Shown: one piece after another, positions 7,255 to 17,533 of the stretch
Numbering within the stretch: the first letter of the stretch is position 1
Layout: each line of letters begins with the position of its first letter
Assembly (NCBI RefSeq): GCF_000956525.1
Contig: NZ_JYIW01000021.1
Span: forward strand, 124,001-188,000
Length of the DNA stretch: 64,000 nucleotides
Direction of reading: 5' to 3'
DNA from: Microbacterium oxydans
GTDB lineage: Bacteria; Actinomycetota; Actinomycetes; Actinomycetales; Microbacteriaceae
The notes under the pieces: generated by a model
Told to the model about the DNA's origin: nothing
What the model saw: only the letters and a program-made list of their open reading frames with translations
The model's database searches: none
Position numbers and translations under genes: made by a program

Positions 7255-8301
7255 ATGACACGGAGCGGTGCAACCTCGCTCAGCCTGTCGGAGCTCATGG
7301 GTGCCGCGTTCTGGACGCCCCTGTTCTCCCTGCTCCTGGCAGTGGTGGTCTGCGGGTTCCTGCTCATCGCGCTGTCACGCCCGGGTCGTGCGGAGCGCCG
7401 CGCTGCCCCGTTGTCCGACGGTGCCGCCATGTCGGTCAGGGCCCGGTATCGTCCGGCGCAGCGCACGCTCGGCATCGTCGCGATCGTCGTCACCGTGCTC
7501 TTCATCGCGGAACACCTCATTCGCGGGTACGTGCTCGATGTCGCAGCTGTCGTGGCGTGGTGGCGCGTCGCCGCGGTGCTGTGGTTCGCGCTGCTCGGCC
7601 TCGGCGTGGTGCTCGGCATGATCCTGCGTCGGCGGACTGCGTCGTCCGAGCAACCTGTCGTCCCGGCCGCGCGACGGACGTGGACGACGTTCGGCCCTCG
7701 ACGCGGCCTGCTGCTCGCAGGTGCAGTCGCGCTCATCCTGCTGGTGACGACGGTCGTGGCCGGACTGGCGTCGTCTCCTGACCGGGAAGGGCAGTACGCC
7801 GGACTCGACATCCCGATCCCCAACAAGCCCGAGATCGATCCGATCCGGGTGCCGTTCTTCGGCTGGGCATATGGAGTGCCGGTGATCATCGGGCTGACTG
7901 CGCTCGCGCTCGTGACGTGGGCGGTGCTCCACGTGAATGCGGCGCGGCCCTATATCCGCCCGGAGACCGTCGCGGCGGAACGCCTCCTCCGACGGGAGAT
8001 CGCCGGGGATGCCGTCGGCATCATGATCGCGGGGATGCTGTTGGCCACGGCGAGTGCGTGGCGATTCGTCGCCCGTGCAGGGTCGGTGTCATCGCTGGAG
8101 ATCATGGGCGAGAACGACGGCAGTCCGTATGACGCGACGTGGCGATACGCAGAGGCGGCGCTCGCCGCAGGATGGGCCGCTCCGATCCTGGAGATCAGCG
8201 CATTCGTGCTCCTCATGCTGGTCGCCAGTCGACTTCGGCGGCGTGACGGCGCGTCGGCGGGGAGCGCGGACCGTGCACCGGACGCGGCGGTCACCCGGTG
8301 A
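7255..8301 (+). CDS. Multi-pass membrane protein coupled to a GntR/YtrA regulator
   Basis: 348 residues from the ATG at 7255 (GGAG five bases ahead). Hydrophobic segments near residues 17-40, 72-90, 98-125, 155-180, 210-232, 258-280 and 305-325 suggest about seven membrane helices with Arg-rich loops. I do not recognise a transport or catalytic motif. The TGA stop overlaps the GTG of a small GntR regulator, so the two are co-translated. Membrane protein/YtrA-type pairs usually respond to cell-envelope stress or lipid-targeting antibiotics. That function is inference; topology and coupling are direct observations. Confidence 0.75.
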   Translation: MTRSGATSLSLSELMGAAFWTPLFSLLLAVVVCGFLLIALSRPGRAERRAAPLSDGAAMSVRARYRPAQRTLGIVAIVVTVLFIAEHLIRGYVLDVAAVVAWWRVAAVLWFALLGLGVVLGMILRRRTASSEQPVVPAARRTWTTFGPRRGLLLAGAVALILLVTTVVAGLASSPDREGQYAGLDIPIPNKPEIDPIRVPFFGWAYGVPVIIGLTALALVTWAVLHVNAARPYIRPETVAAERLLRREIAGDAVGIMIAGMLLATASAWRFVARAGSVSSLEIMGENDGSPYDATWRYAEAALAAGWAAPILEISAFVLLMLVASRLRRRDGASAGSADRAPDAAVTR

Positions 8302-8705
8302 CGTCGTCGCCGATCCTCGCCAGCGCGGATGAGGCGAGCCCCACGATGGACATCTATCGGCAACTGCGCGGACTCATCGTCTCAGGGCAGCTCGGTGCGA
8401 ACGAGCGGCTGCCCACCGTCCGCCAGACCGCAAGCGACCTCGGTGTGGCGGCAGGCACCGTCGCGAAGGCGTACAAGATGCTCGAACACGAGGGTCTCGT
8501 CGTCACCAGGACGGCCGCGGGCACCCGTGTCGCCGAGTCCGCGGCGGTGCTCCCGTCGTCCGTGATGCGCCGCATTCGAGAGCTGGTCGCCGAATCGTCG
8601 GCATCCGGCGCGGACGCCGACGATGTGGTCAATGTGCTCCGTGTGGTCTGGCGGACGGAGGTCGGCGGCGCCGGCGGCGCAGCACGTCAGAGCGACGCCG
8701 ACTGA
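8298..8705 (+). CDS. GntR-family regulator, YtrA subtype
   Basis: 135 residues: a winged helix at the N-terminus (DIYRQLRGLIVSGQLGANER, LPTVRQTASDLGVAAGTVAK, LEHEGLVVTRTAAGTRV) and only a short helical tail of about 50 residues. This is the hallmark of the small YtrA subfamily, which lacks a ligand-binding domain and often represses its own membrane-protein operon. Start GTG at 8298 overlaps the preceding stop (GTGA). It most likely controls the membrane protein upstream. No obvious operator was found ahead of 7255. Confidence 0.9.
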   Translation: MTSSPILASADEASPTMDIYRQLRGLIVSGQLGANERLPTVRQTASDLGVAAGTVAKAYKMLEHEGLVVTRTAAGTRVAESAAVLPSSVMRRIRELVAESSASGADADDVVNVLRVVWRTEVGGAGGAARQSDAD

Positions 8706-8777
8706 CCTTTCGGGCCCCGCGCCTCTCAGGCCGGGCAGACTGGAGGGGACCGTGCACGCAGAGACTTCGGAGAAGTG

Positions 8778-9577
8778 ATGACGCAGGAGCAGCCCCGGAG
8801 GACGCCGACCCAGGCAGTACTCGCCGTGCAGGAGGTGGAGCAGGTCAGCCCGGACCTCATCCGCATCACTGCCGGCGGTGACGGGTATGAGGCGTTCAAC
8901 GACAACGACTTCACCGACAAGTACGTGAAGGTCCTGTTCGCCGACCCGAGGCATGGACTCACTCCGCCGTACGACCTGGCGCAGCTGCGCCAGGAGAGCC
9001 CCGAGAAGCTCCCGACCCCGCGCACCTACACGATCCGCTCGGCCGATCCGGTGCAGCGACGACTCGTGATCGACTTCGTCGTGCACGGCGACGAGGGGGT
9101 CGCAGGGCCATGGGCGCGCGGCGCGCGCGTCGGCGACACGATCGTCGTCAGCGGCGCCGGTGGCGGCTACCGTCCCGACCCCGCTGCCGCCTGGCACCTT
9201 TTGGTCGGCGACCACACGGCGCTGCCGGCGATCTCCTCAGCGGTCGAGGCGATGGATCCCGCCGCTCGCGGACACGTGCTGCTCACGGTCGCGGATGCCG
9301 ATGACCGCATCCTTCCCGAAACGCCTGCCGGTGTCACGGTCGCCTGGACGCAGACCGACGACGAGCTGCTCGCAGTGCTCGGCGAGCTGCCGTGGGCAGA
9401 GGGGCACCCGCACGTCTTCGCGCACGGAGAGCGCGGCACGATCAAGCAGGTGCGGGCCTTCCTGAAACAGCACGACGTGCCGCGGGAGTCGCTGTCGATC
9501 TCGGCATACTGGGCACGCGGTCGCGCCGAGGACCAGTTCCAGGCCGAGAAGCGCGAGCCGATCGGGCAGATCGACTG

Positions 9578-9578
<1 letters not shown>
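8778..9578 (+). CDS. Siderophore-interacting protein (FAD-dependent ferric-siderophore reductase)
   Basis: 266 residues. The FAD-binding barrel carries the family motif TPRTYTIR, followed by VIDFVVHGDEGVAGPWA. The NAD(P)H-binding half holds LLVGDHTALPAI and ends in the diagnostic SAYWARGRAEDQF block of the SIP family. Such enzymes reduce ferric iron bound to imported siderophores, releasing iron inside the cell. The ATG at 8778 has GGAG at good spacing. The stop overlaps the start of the aldo/keto reductase (TGATG). No siderophore uptake genes lie nearby, and no iron-regulator box was evident. Confidence 0.93.
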
Positions 9579-10570
<992 letters not shown>

Positions 10571-10578
10571 CTCGGCGG

Positions 10579-11067
10579 TCAGACGGACGGCGCCCAGCCG
10601 CCCTCGTCGCGGATCGCGCTCGTGATGCGGTGGCTCGCGGTGCGCAGCTGCCTCGCCTGGGTCGGGGTGAGTGCTTCGAAGACGAGTCTCCGCACGAGGG
10701 CGACGTGTCCGGGGGCCGCGGCGCGCGCAGCATCCGCCCCATCGTCCGTGAGCGTCGCGAGGGTGATGCGGCCGTCGCGCGGATCAGGCGCGCGCCGCGC
10801 CCAGTCGCGTGCTTCGAGTCGGGCGACGGCGCGAGAGAGCCGCGACAGGGTGCTGTTCGCATAGCTCGCGAGCTGGGTCATCTGCAGCGTGCGATCGTCT
10901 GCCTGCGAGAGTGCGAAGAGGATGCCGTAGTCGAAGTGGCTGATGCCGGAGTCGCGGTGCAGCTGACCGTCGAGCGCTGCCGGCAACCACTCGAGCAGCG
11001 TCGCGAGTGCGGACCACGTCTCGAGCTCGTCCTGATCGAGTGATTCCGCCGACTCCGGTCCTGTCAT
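10579..11067 (-). CDS. MarR-family regulator
   Basis: 162 residues with the MarR winged helix: dimer helices at both ends, LQMTQLASYANSTLSRLSRA as the recognition region, and the wing ARRAPDPRDGRITLATLTDDG with the conserved DxR. MarR proteins bind palindromes in divergent promoters and release them on binding small phenolic or toxic compounds. It is divergent from the SDR gene at 11157, and two copies of an ACTTGCTCA-GAAAGT site lie between them, so it very likely represses itself and the SDR. Confidence 0.93.
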   Translation of the reverse strand: MTGPESAESLDQDELETWSALATLLEWLPAALDGQLHRDSGISHFDYGILFALSQADDRTLQMTQLASYANSTLSRLSRAVARLEARDWARRAPDPRDGRITLATLTDDGADAARAAAPGHVALVRRLVFEALTPTQARQLRTASHRITSAIRDEGGWAPSV

Positions 11068-11085
11068 GCTTCCACCCTAGATCAT

Positions 11086-11103
11086 CACTTGCTCAGGAAA
11101 GTG
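11086..11103. promoter_or_regulatory. MarR operator copy 1
   Basis: CACTTGCTCAGGAAAGTG: CACTT/AAGTG arms around an 8-base centre. It is repeated almost exactly 28 bases downstream. Located in the divergent promoter between the MarR gene and the SDR gene. Confidence 0.65.
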
Positions 11104-11113
11104 ATGTTACTTT

Positions 11114-11131
11114 TACTTGCTCAAGAAAGTA
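11114..11131. promoter_or_regulatory. MarR operator copy 2
   Basis: TACTTGCTCAAGAAAGTA, matching copy 1 at 15 of 18 bases with palindromic outer arms. It ends 25 bases before the SDR start, where it would block that promoter. Confidence 0.65.
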
Positions 11132-11156
11132 AATCGACAGCAAGGACAGACACGCA

Positions 11157-11942
11157 ATGAATCTCGAACTGGCGGACAAGAAGGTCTTCATCAGCGGCTC
11201 GACGCAGGGCATCGGCTTCGCGGTGGCCGCCCTCTGCGCGGCGGAAGGGGCCGCGGTGGTGCTGAACGGACGCACGCAGCACGGGGTCGCGGATGCCGTC
11301 GGACGGCTGCGCGCCGAGGTGCCGGATGCCGAGGTCTCGGGCATCGCCGCTGATCTGTCCGACGCCGCTGAGGTCAGCGCGTTGCTCGAGACGCTCGGCG
11401 AGGTTGACGTGCTGGTGAACAACACCGGCGTCTTCGACGTGGTGGCGTTCGAGGAGATCGGTGACGCGGAGTGGACTCGCTACTTCGAGACCAACGTGAT
11501 GGGTGCCGTCCGCCTGTCGAGGGCCCTGCTGCCGGCGATGCTCGAGAACGACTGGGGTCGGATCGTCTTCATCGGCACCGAGTCGGCGGTCGACGTGCCG
11601 GCTGGGATGATCCACTACGGCGCGACGAAGGCTGCGGCACTCGCTCTCGCGAACGGACTCGCGAAGCTGACTCGGGGCACCGGTGTCACGGTGAACACCG
11701 TGCTCGGCGGCCCGACGTACTCAGACGGGGTCGCGCGCCAGGTCGAACACATCGCCGCCGCGAACTCGATGACTGCCGACGAGTTGAAGGGGTCGCTGAT
11801 CCGCGAGACCTCGCTGCTGCAGCGCTTCATCGAGCCGGACGAGATCGCGCACCTCGTCGCGTACCTCGCGAGTCCGCTCTCGTCGGCGACGAACGGCGCG
11901 GCGCTGCGGGCGGACGGTGGCGTGCTGACGACGATCCTGTAG
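11157..11942 (+). CDS. Short-chain dehydrogenase/reductase under MarR control
   Basis: 261 residues, classical SDR: SGSTQGIGFAVA dinucleotide-binding loop, LVNNTG, catalytic Ser in GTESAVDVP and the YGATK Tyr/Lys pair, and a C-terminal RADGG end. The C-terminal half has a longer helical substrate loop (HIAAANSMTADELKGSLIRE) seen in oxidoreductases annotated as quinone- or 3-oxoacyl-ACP reductase-like; the substrate is unknown. The divergent MarR gene and double operator suggest induction by a xenobiotic or phenolic compound. Confidence 0.92.
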   Translation: MNLELADKKVFISGSTQGIGFAVAALCAAEGAAVVLNGRTQHGVADAVGRLRAEVPDAEVSGIAADLSDAAEVSALLETLGEVDVLVNNTGVFDVVAFEEIGDAEWTRYFETNVMGAVRLSRALLPAMLENDWGRIVFIGTESAVDVPAGMIHYGATKAAALALANGLAKLTRGTGVTVNTVLGGPTYSDGVARQVEHIAAANSMTADELKGSLIRETSLLQRFIEPDEIAHLVAYLASPLSSATNGAALRADGGVLTTIL

Positions 11943-12085
11943 GCCGGTCGCCTGTGCCGAGCGGCCCCTTTCTGCGCGAGCGGCCCCCCTTCCCTCGGTG
12001 CTCAACGGGCCGGGTCGCGGGAAAAGGGGTGGCTCGACAGGGGGGGGGCGGATGCGTCACGAACAGCGGCCGCGCCTGACCAGGC

Positions 12086-12685
12086 TCAGACCGGGGGACG
12101 GGTGTAGGGCACGGTGACGACGCCGTCGCCGTAGCCGGGAGCAGAGAAGCGGATCGTGATGATGCCGTCGTACTCGAGCGTGCCTCCGACGAACGACTCG
12201 ACGCCGAACATGAAGCCGTTCAGGGTGCTGCCGCCGTAGCTCGAGACGGTGGTCGCCTGTGTCACGCCGGTCGGCACCGTGGTCTGGAAGATATACGTCT
12301 CGTGCGCGGCGTCATCGGCCGCGCCCTGCACGAGGGTCCAACCGAGGATGCTGCCGGCCTCGCTCGGCACCGCGCTCGCATAGAGATACAACCCGGTGCT
12401 TCCCGAGTTCGCCCCGGTACCGGCCCACGTGATGGTCGCCGAAACCGTGACCGGCGACGCAGAAGGAGCAGGGAGTGCGACCTGGCCGCTGAGTCGGAAC
12501 TCCGAGCTCCCGCTGCCGAACTCGTCGGTGAAGGTGATCACGACCCCGCTTGCGTCGAGTGCCGCGACGCTCGCGGCGGCGAGCGGCGCTGCGACTGCGG
12601 TGGCGATGACGGGCACGGACCAGGCGGCCGCCCCGAGCAGTGTGCGGCGCGAGAGCGAGGTGCGGGTGGCGGAATCGTCGGTCAC
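12086..12685 (-). CDS. Tat-exported hypothetical protein
   Basis: 199 residues from a GTG at 12685 with AAGGA six bases ahead (the open frame continues to 12754). The N-terminus has a twin-arginine signal: TSLSRRTLLGAAAWSVPVIA followed by an Ala-rich h-region ending near residue 45. The mature part is Ser/Thr/Gly-rich, beta-strand-like, with alternating hydrophobics (SATITWAGTG, TGLYLYASAV), suggesting an Ig-like secreted domain. No catalytic motif or wall anchor. Folded before export if Tat-dependent. Function unknown. Confidence 0.75.
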   Translation of the reverse strand: MTDDSATRTSLSRRTLLGAAAWSVPVIATAVAAPLAAASVAALDASGVVITFTDEFGSGSSEFRLSGQVALPAPSASPVTVSATITWAGTGANSGSTGLYLYASAVPSEAGSILGWTLVQGAADDAAHETYIFQTTVPTGVTQATTVSSYGGSTLNGFMFGVESFVGGTLEYDGIITIRFSAPGYGDGVVTVPYTRPPV

Positions 12686-12909
12686 GGAGCGTCCTTCACG
12701 ATGGGGGACCACCGGAGGGGATCCGCACCGGGCGATTCGGTGCGGGGCCAGCATATCGGTGGGTCGGAGGCGAGCGTGGACGCATGACGATCAGACGACG
12801 TGCGCGAACGGCACGATCGTGATCGACGCCAGGGCCGGGGGCTGTCAGCCGCCGGGGCATGGCCCGCTGCGCCGACTGCAGCATGGAGCCGCCGTCGTGG
12901 CTCGACTGC

Positions 12910-15450
12910 TCAGCGCGCCAGGCGTGCGGCGAGATACGGCGCGGTGCGGCTCGCGGGATCGCTCGCGACGGCATCCGGAGTCCCGGTCGCGATGATCCGC
13001 CCGCCGGCATCCCCGCCGGATGGTCCGAGGTCGATCACCCAGTCGGCAGCCGCGACGACATCCATCTCGTGCTCGACGACCACGACCGTGTCACCCGAGT
13101 CGACGAGCGCGTGCAGCTGCGCGAGCAGCAGTCGCACGTCGGCAGGATGCAGCCCGGTCGTCGGCTCGTCGAGCAGATAGAGGGTGTGCCCGCGTCGCAC
13201 CCGCTGCAGCTCCGTCGCCAGCTTGATGCGCTGCGCCTCGCCGCCGGACAACTCGGTCGCGGGCTGCCCGAGGCGCAGATAGCCGAGTCCGACGTCGAGG
13301 AGGGTCTGCAGGCTGCGTGCGGCGGCCGGAACCGACGCGAGGAACTCGGATGCCTGCTCGACCGTGAGCGCCAGGACATCGGCGATCGTCTTGCCCTCAT
13401 AGGTGACTTCGAGTGTCTCGGCGTTGTACCGCGCGCCGTGGCAGGCGGGGCACCGGCCGTAGCTGCCGGGCAGGAAGAGGAGCTCGACCGACACGAACCC
13501 TTCGCCGAGGCAGGTCTCGCAGCGCCCACCGGCGACGTTGAACGAGAAGCGTCCGGCGGTGTAGCCGCGCTCCCTGGCGAGGTCGGTCTTCGCGAACGTG
13601 GCCCGCACCGCGTCGAACAGACCGGTGTACGTCGCGAGGTTCGATCGAGGCGTGCGGCCGATCGGCTTCTGGTCGACGCGCACGAGCCGGTCGATGTGCT
13701 CCAGACCCCTCGCCCGGCGGACGGTGAGGGTGTCGGCATCCGCGTCCGGCACGGTCGCCTCAGCGAGGTCGGCGGTGGTCTCCTCGTCGAGATCGTCGGT
13801 GCTGCCCTCGTCGTCGGAGCGCAGATGCTCACGCACCACATCGCGGAGCACCCTGCTCACGAGCGTCGACTTCCCCGATCCGGAGACCCCGGTGACGGCG
13901 ACGAAGGTGCCGAGCGGAATCGACGCGTCGACGCCTCGGAGGTTGTGCAGCGTGATGCCCTCGACCGTGAGCCAGTCCGACGGTGCACGGGGTTCGCGAC
14001 GGTCGTCGGCCGAGGTGCGCTGATCGGGGAACAGGAACGGCCGGGTGACGGATGCCTCGACCGCGGCGAGTCCATCGACGGAGCCGCTGTAGAGCACCTC
14101 GCCGCCGCCCTCGCCCGCGCCGGGACCGACGTCGACGATCCAGTCGGCGTGCCGCACGACATCCATGTTGTGCTCGACCACGAACACCGAGTTGCCGGAG
14201 CGTTTCAGCTGCTCGAGCACCTCGAGCAGTGGTTCAGCGTCAGCAGGATGCAGGCCGGCTGACGGCTCGTCGAGCACGTAGATGACGCCGAAGAGCCCCG
14301 ACCGCAGCTGGGTCGCGAGCCGCAGCCGCTGCATCTCGCCCGGGGAGAGCGTGGTGGTGACTCGGCCGAGCCCGAGGTAGCCGAGGCCGAGATCCGTGAG
14401 CACCGTGATGCGCGCCAGCAGGTCGGTGGTGATCGCGACGGCGACGTCGGTGCGCTCGCCGGAGAGCGTGGTCGGCAGTGCCGGCTCGGCATCCGTCAGC
14501 TGTGTCGTCGGGCGGATGATCTCGGCGAGCTCGGTCATCGGGAGGGCGTTGAGCTCGGCGATCGAGCGTCCGGCGAACGTGACCGCCAGGGCCTCACGGC
14601 GGAGGCCGGTGCCGTGGCAGAGCGGGCACGGACCCGAGCGGACGAACTGCAGCACCTTCGTGCGCATCATCTGGCTCTTCGAGTCGGCGAGCGTGTGGAA
14701 CACGTACTTCTTCGCGCTCCAGAACATGCCGTTGTACGGCTTCGCGACGCGATCGCGCTGTGGGGTGATCTGCACCACCGGCTGCTCGTCGGTGAACAGG
14801 ATCCAGTCGCGGTCGGCCTGATCGAGGTCGCGCCACGGACGGTCGACGTCGTAGCCGAGCTTGATCGTGATGTCGCGCAGGTTCTTCGCCTGCCAGGCTC
14901 CCGGCCAGGCGGCGATCGCGCCGTCGCGGATGCTCAGCGAGGGGTCGGGCACGAGCGACTCCTCGGTGACGGTGTGCGCGATGCCGATGCCGTGGCACTC
15001 GGGGCAGGCGCCGGCCACGGTGTTCGGCGAGAACGCGTCGGAGTCGAGCCGGGTGGTGAAGCCCTCGGGGAAGGTGCCGGCGCGCGAGAACAGCATCCGG
15101 AGCGAATTCGACAGCGTGGTGACGGTGCCGACGCTGGAGCGCGAACTGGGTGCGCCGCGGCGCTGCTGCAGCGCGACGGCCGGCGGCAGTCCCGAGATCG
15201 ACTCGACGTGCGGATCATGCCCCTGCTGGATGAGTCGTCGTGCGTACGGCGCGACCGACTCGAGGTACCGGCGCTGGGCCTCGGTGAAGATCGTGCCGAA
15301 CGCGAGCGAGGACTTGCCCGATCCGGAGACGCCGGTGAACGCGACGATCCGGTCGCGCGGCACGTCGACGTCGACGTTGCGGAGGTTGTTCTCGTTGGCG
15401 CCGCGAACGCGGACGAACGGGTCGGTCGGGTCGTTCGGGAGTGCGGGCAT
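12910..15450 (-). CDS. UvrA-like ABC ATPase (UvrA2/DrrC type)
   Basis: 846 residues, about 100 shorter than housekeeping UvrA. It has two ABC modules: Walker A GVSGSGKSSLAFGT and GVSGSGKSTLVSR, signatures LSPGEMQRLRLA and LSGGEAQRIKLA, Walker B VIYVLDEPSAGLH and LYLLDEPTTGLH. Zinc-ribbon pairs remain (CPECHG, CPLCHG, CETC with CPACHG). The length deficit fits UvrA2 proteins that lack the UvrB-binding region. Such paralogues bind DNA and protect against DNA-binding drugs (DrrC) or radiation damage. Start ATG at 15450. It stands alone, with no UvrB or transporter nearby. Confidence 0.92.
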   Translation of the reverse strand: MPALPNDPTDPFVRVRGANENNLRNVDVDVPRDRIVAFTGVSGSGKSSLAFGTIFTEAQRRYLESVAPYARRLIQQGHDPHVESISGLPPAVALQQRRGAPSSRSSVGTVTTLSNSLRMLFSRAGTFPEGFTTRLDSDAFSPNTVAGACPECHGIGIAHTVTEESLVPDPSLSIRDGAIAAWPGAWQAKNLRDITIKLGYDVDRPWRDLDQADRDWILFTDEQPVVQITPQRDRVAKPYNGMFWSAKKYVFHTLADSKSQMMRTKVLQFVRSGPCPLCHGTGLRREALAVTFAGRSIAELNALPMTELAEIIRPTTQLTDAEPALPTTLSGERTDVAVAITTDLLARITVLTDLGLGYLGLGRVTTTLSPGEMQRLRLATQLRSGLFGVIYVLDEPSAGLHPADAEPLLEVLEQLKRSGNSVFVVEHNMDVVRHADWIVDVGPGAGEGGGEVLYSGSVDGLAAVEASVTRPFLFPDQRTSADDRREPRAPSDWLTVEGITLHNLRGVDASIPLGTFVAVTGVSGSGKSTLVSRVLRDVVREHLRSDDEGSTDDLDEETTADLAEATVPDADADTLTVRRARGLEHIDRLVRVDQKPIGRTPRSNLATYTGLFDAVRATFAKTDLARERGYTAGRFSFNVAGGRCETCLGEGFVSVELLFLPGSYGRCPACHGARYNAETLEVTYEGKTIADVLALTVEQASEFLASVPAAARSLQTLLDVGLGYLRLGQPATELSGGEAQRIKLATELQRVRRGHTLYLLDEPTTGLHPADVRLLLAQLHALVDSGDTVVVVEHEMDVVAAADWVIDLGPSGGDAGGRIIATGTPDAVASDPASRTAPYLAARLAR

Positions 15451-15561
15451 CGGTCGAGTGTATGTGGGTGGTGGGGTGCATCGCGAAGCCTTGACGGCCC
15501 GGTGCACGGTGTGCAGCGATGCCGGTCAGGCACGCCTCGCACAGGTGATGCAGGGGCCGGA

Positions 15562-16188
15562 CTACCGGAGGATGCCGCGTCGGCGGGCAGCGGACACGGC
15601 GGCAGTGCGGGAGCTGACGTCGAGCTTCGAGAAGATGTGGGCGAGGTGCGACTTCACGGTCGTGTCGCTGATGAACAGCTCGTTCGCGACGTCGGTGTTG
15701 GACTTTCCGGCGGCGACGAGCTCGAGGACTTCGATCTCGCGGCTGCTCAGACTGATCTGCGGAGCGCGCATCCGGTCGAGCAGGCGGGTGGCGATCACCG
15801 GGGCGAGTGCGCTCTCGCCCGCGGCTGCCGCGCGGACGGCCGCGATGAGCTCATGCGGCGGCGCATCCTTCAGGAGATAGCCGCTGGCTCCTGCCTCGAC
15901 GGCGCTGAGGATGTCGGCATCGGAGTCGTAGTTCGTCAGCACCAGCACATACGGGGCTGCGTCGAGCGCCCGGATGCTCCGGGTGGCATCTGCGCCGGTG
16001 GCGGTCTCGTTCGCGCCGAACTGCAGGTCCATGAGCACGACGTCGGGGCTCAAACGCTCGGCGAGTTCGACGGCTTCCTGTGGCGTGCTCGCCTCGGCGA
16101 CGATCTCGACATCGGACTCCAGGCTGAACAGGGCGACGAGCCCGGCGCGGACGATGGGATGGTCGTCGGCGATCACGAGCCGGATCAT
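15562..16188 (-). CDS. NarL/LuxR-type response regulator
   Basis: 208 residues: receiver domain (1-125) with the acidic pair IADDHP, phospho-acceptor Asp in PDVVLMDLQFG, Thr in VLVLTNYD and Lys in GYLLKDAPP; then a LuxR-type helix-turn-helix (about 142-205) with LSSREIEVLELVAAGKSNTD and TVKSHLAHIFSKL. The start ATG at 16188 overlaps the kinase stop (ATGA). It would activate or repress after phosphorylation by the kinase. The divergent ABC pair across the 164-base gap is the probable target. Confidence 0.96.
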   Translation of the reverse strand: MIRLVIADDHPIVRAGLVALFSLESDVEIVAEASTPQEAVELAERLSPDVVLMDLQFGANETATGADATRSIRALDAAPYVLVLTNYDSDADILSAVEAGASGYLLKDAPPHELIAAVRAAAAGESALAPVIATRLLDRMRAPQISLSSREIEVLELVAAGKSNTDVANELFISDTTVKSHLAHIFSKLDVSSRTAAVSAARRRGILR

Positions 16189-17369
16189 GCGAGCTCCGTC
16201 ACTCGCAGGTCGACGGTCAGGGTGGTTCCCCGGCCCGGCGTGGAATCGACCGTGAGCGTGCCGCCGAGCTGCTGCACCCGCTCGGCCGTCGCCTGCAGCC
16301 CGAACGAGTCGGACTTCTCCGCGGCATCCTTCGAGGTCGCCAGCGGATCGAATCCGGTCCCGTCGTCGGTGACCGTGAAGTGCAGCCGGTCGGCTTCGAC
16401 GGCGATCGAGATCGTCGCGGTGGTGGCCTGCGCATGCTGGATCACGTTCGCGATCGCCCCCTGAGCGATGCGGAGCAGTGCAGTCTGCAGATGCATCGGC
16501 AGGGTGATCGTGTCGGAGACCCGCACCTGCACGTCGAGCCCTTGGCTGGCCCACTGGGTGGCGGCGAGGCGGCGCAGCGCTCCGCCGAGCGTCTGGTCAT
16601 CGAGCTGCGGCGGGGTGAGCTCGCGGATGAACCTGCGAGCTTCGACGAGGTTCGCGGCGGCGGTCTCGCGGGCGAGTCGGATGTGCTCGACGCCGGGGCG
16701 GTCAGGGTCGGCGCGCTCGGCCGCGTGCAGGAGCATCTGGATGCTGGAGAGTCCTTGGGCGAGCGTGTCGTGGATCTCGCGGGCGAGGCGGGCTCGTTCG
16801 GCGAGTACCCCCGATTCGTGCTCGGTCGCGGCGAGCTGTCCCTGCGTGGCGATGAGCTCTCGCACGAGCGCTTCGCGCTGCTCGGCCTCGCGGGCGAGCG
16901 CCTGGTAACCGAGGCCGATCAGGAGCGCGACGCCCGCGCCGACCAGGGGCCCGACGACGCCGCCGACGGTCCAGCCGCTGTGCACGCCGAGGGCGCAGAT
17001 CGCGACGATCGTGGAGGCCAGGATCGCCGCCGAGCCCCACCAGCGGCCGAGCAGATGGAGATCGAGGAAGAACAGCGGGAACACGAGGTACGCGGCATCC
17101 GGGATCAACCACAGCAGCACGGCCCATTCGACCGTCAGGATCGCCAACCACGCCAGTGGGGCGATGCCGCGCGCCCGGGTGGTCCTGGTGAGCACCGCAC
17201 CGAACGCGTAGGTCACCACGAGGACGACCGTGAGGGCGATCACGGTGCCGCTCGCATCGGTGGGGACGAGCAGTGCCCGCACGATCACGAGGCCGGCGAG
17301 CGCGAGGAAGAGCACGTGCAGGCCGGTGCGCAGACCCACGAAGACGGGGGTCAGTGCGGTGTGTGCCAT
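16185..17369 (-). CDS. DesK/LiaS-type sensor histidine kinase
   Basis: 394 residues. Five or six membrane helices fill residues 10-150; then comes a coiled segment, the HisKA_3 phospho-acceptor in LAREIHDTLAQGLSSIQ (His near residue 205), and an HATPase domain (NVIQHAQAT N-box, DDGTGFDP G1-box, FGLQATAERVQQLGG G2-box). The almost fully buried sensor suggests it senses membrane or transporter state rather than a soluble ligand. Start ATG at 17369. It is co-translated with the response regulator and divergent from an ABC exporter, as in antimicrobial-peptide sensing modules. Confidence 0.95.
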   Translation of the reverse strand: MAHTALTPVFVGLRTGLHVLFLALAGLVIVRALLVPTDASGTVIALTVVLVVTYAFGAVLTRTTRARGIAPLAWLAILTVEWAVLLWLIPDAAYLVFPLFFLDLHLLGRWWGSAAILASTIVAICALGVHSGWTVGGVVGPLVGAGVALLIGLGYQALAREAEQREALVRELIATQGQLAATEHESGVLAERARLAREIHDTLAQGLSSIQMLLHAAERADPDRPGVEHIRLARETAAANLVEARRFIRELTPPQLDDQTLGGALRRLAATQWASQGLDVQVRVSDTITLPMHLQTALLRIAQGAIANVIQHAQATTATISIAVEADRLHFTVTDDGTGFDPLATSKDAAEKSDSFGLQATAERVQQLGGTLTVDSTPGRGTTLTVDLRVTELA

Positions 17370-17533
17370 GGGCTGAACTCTACGCGGCGGCCCGAGGCAG
17401 GTCATCGTCGGAAAGGAGGATCTGCGGGTGCACACTGCGGGCGCGGAACAGCGTTCCGGTGGCCGATGACCACGCCGCCGCGGCGCACGAGAGTGGAATG
17501 GTCGTCGCGTTCGGCGGCAGGAAAGGCACACAC

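Noticed and set aside
9392-9577. N-terminal extension of the aldo/keto reductase
   Set aside because: It lies inside the siderophore-interacting gene in another frame; AKR homology starts after 9578.
11943-12085. GAGCGGCCCC direct repeats after the SDR gene as a terminator or att site
   Set aside because: Two short G/C-rich words without pairing arms or adjacent integrase; likely chance in this composition.
14614-16464. 616-codon plus-strand frame across the UvrA-like and regulator genes
   Set aside because: Crosses two well-supported genes in antisense and lacks recognisable motifs.
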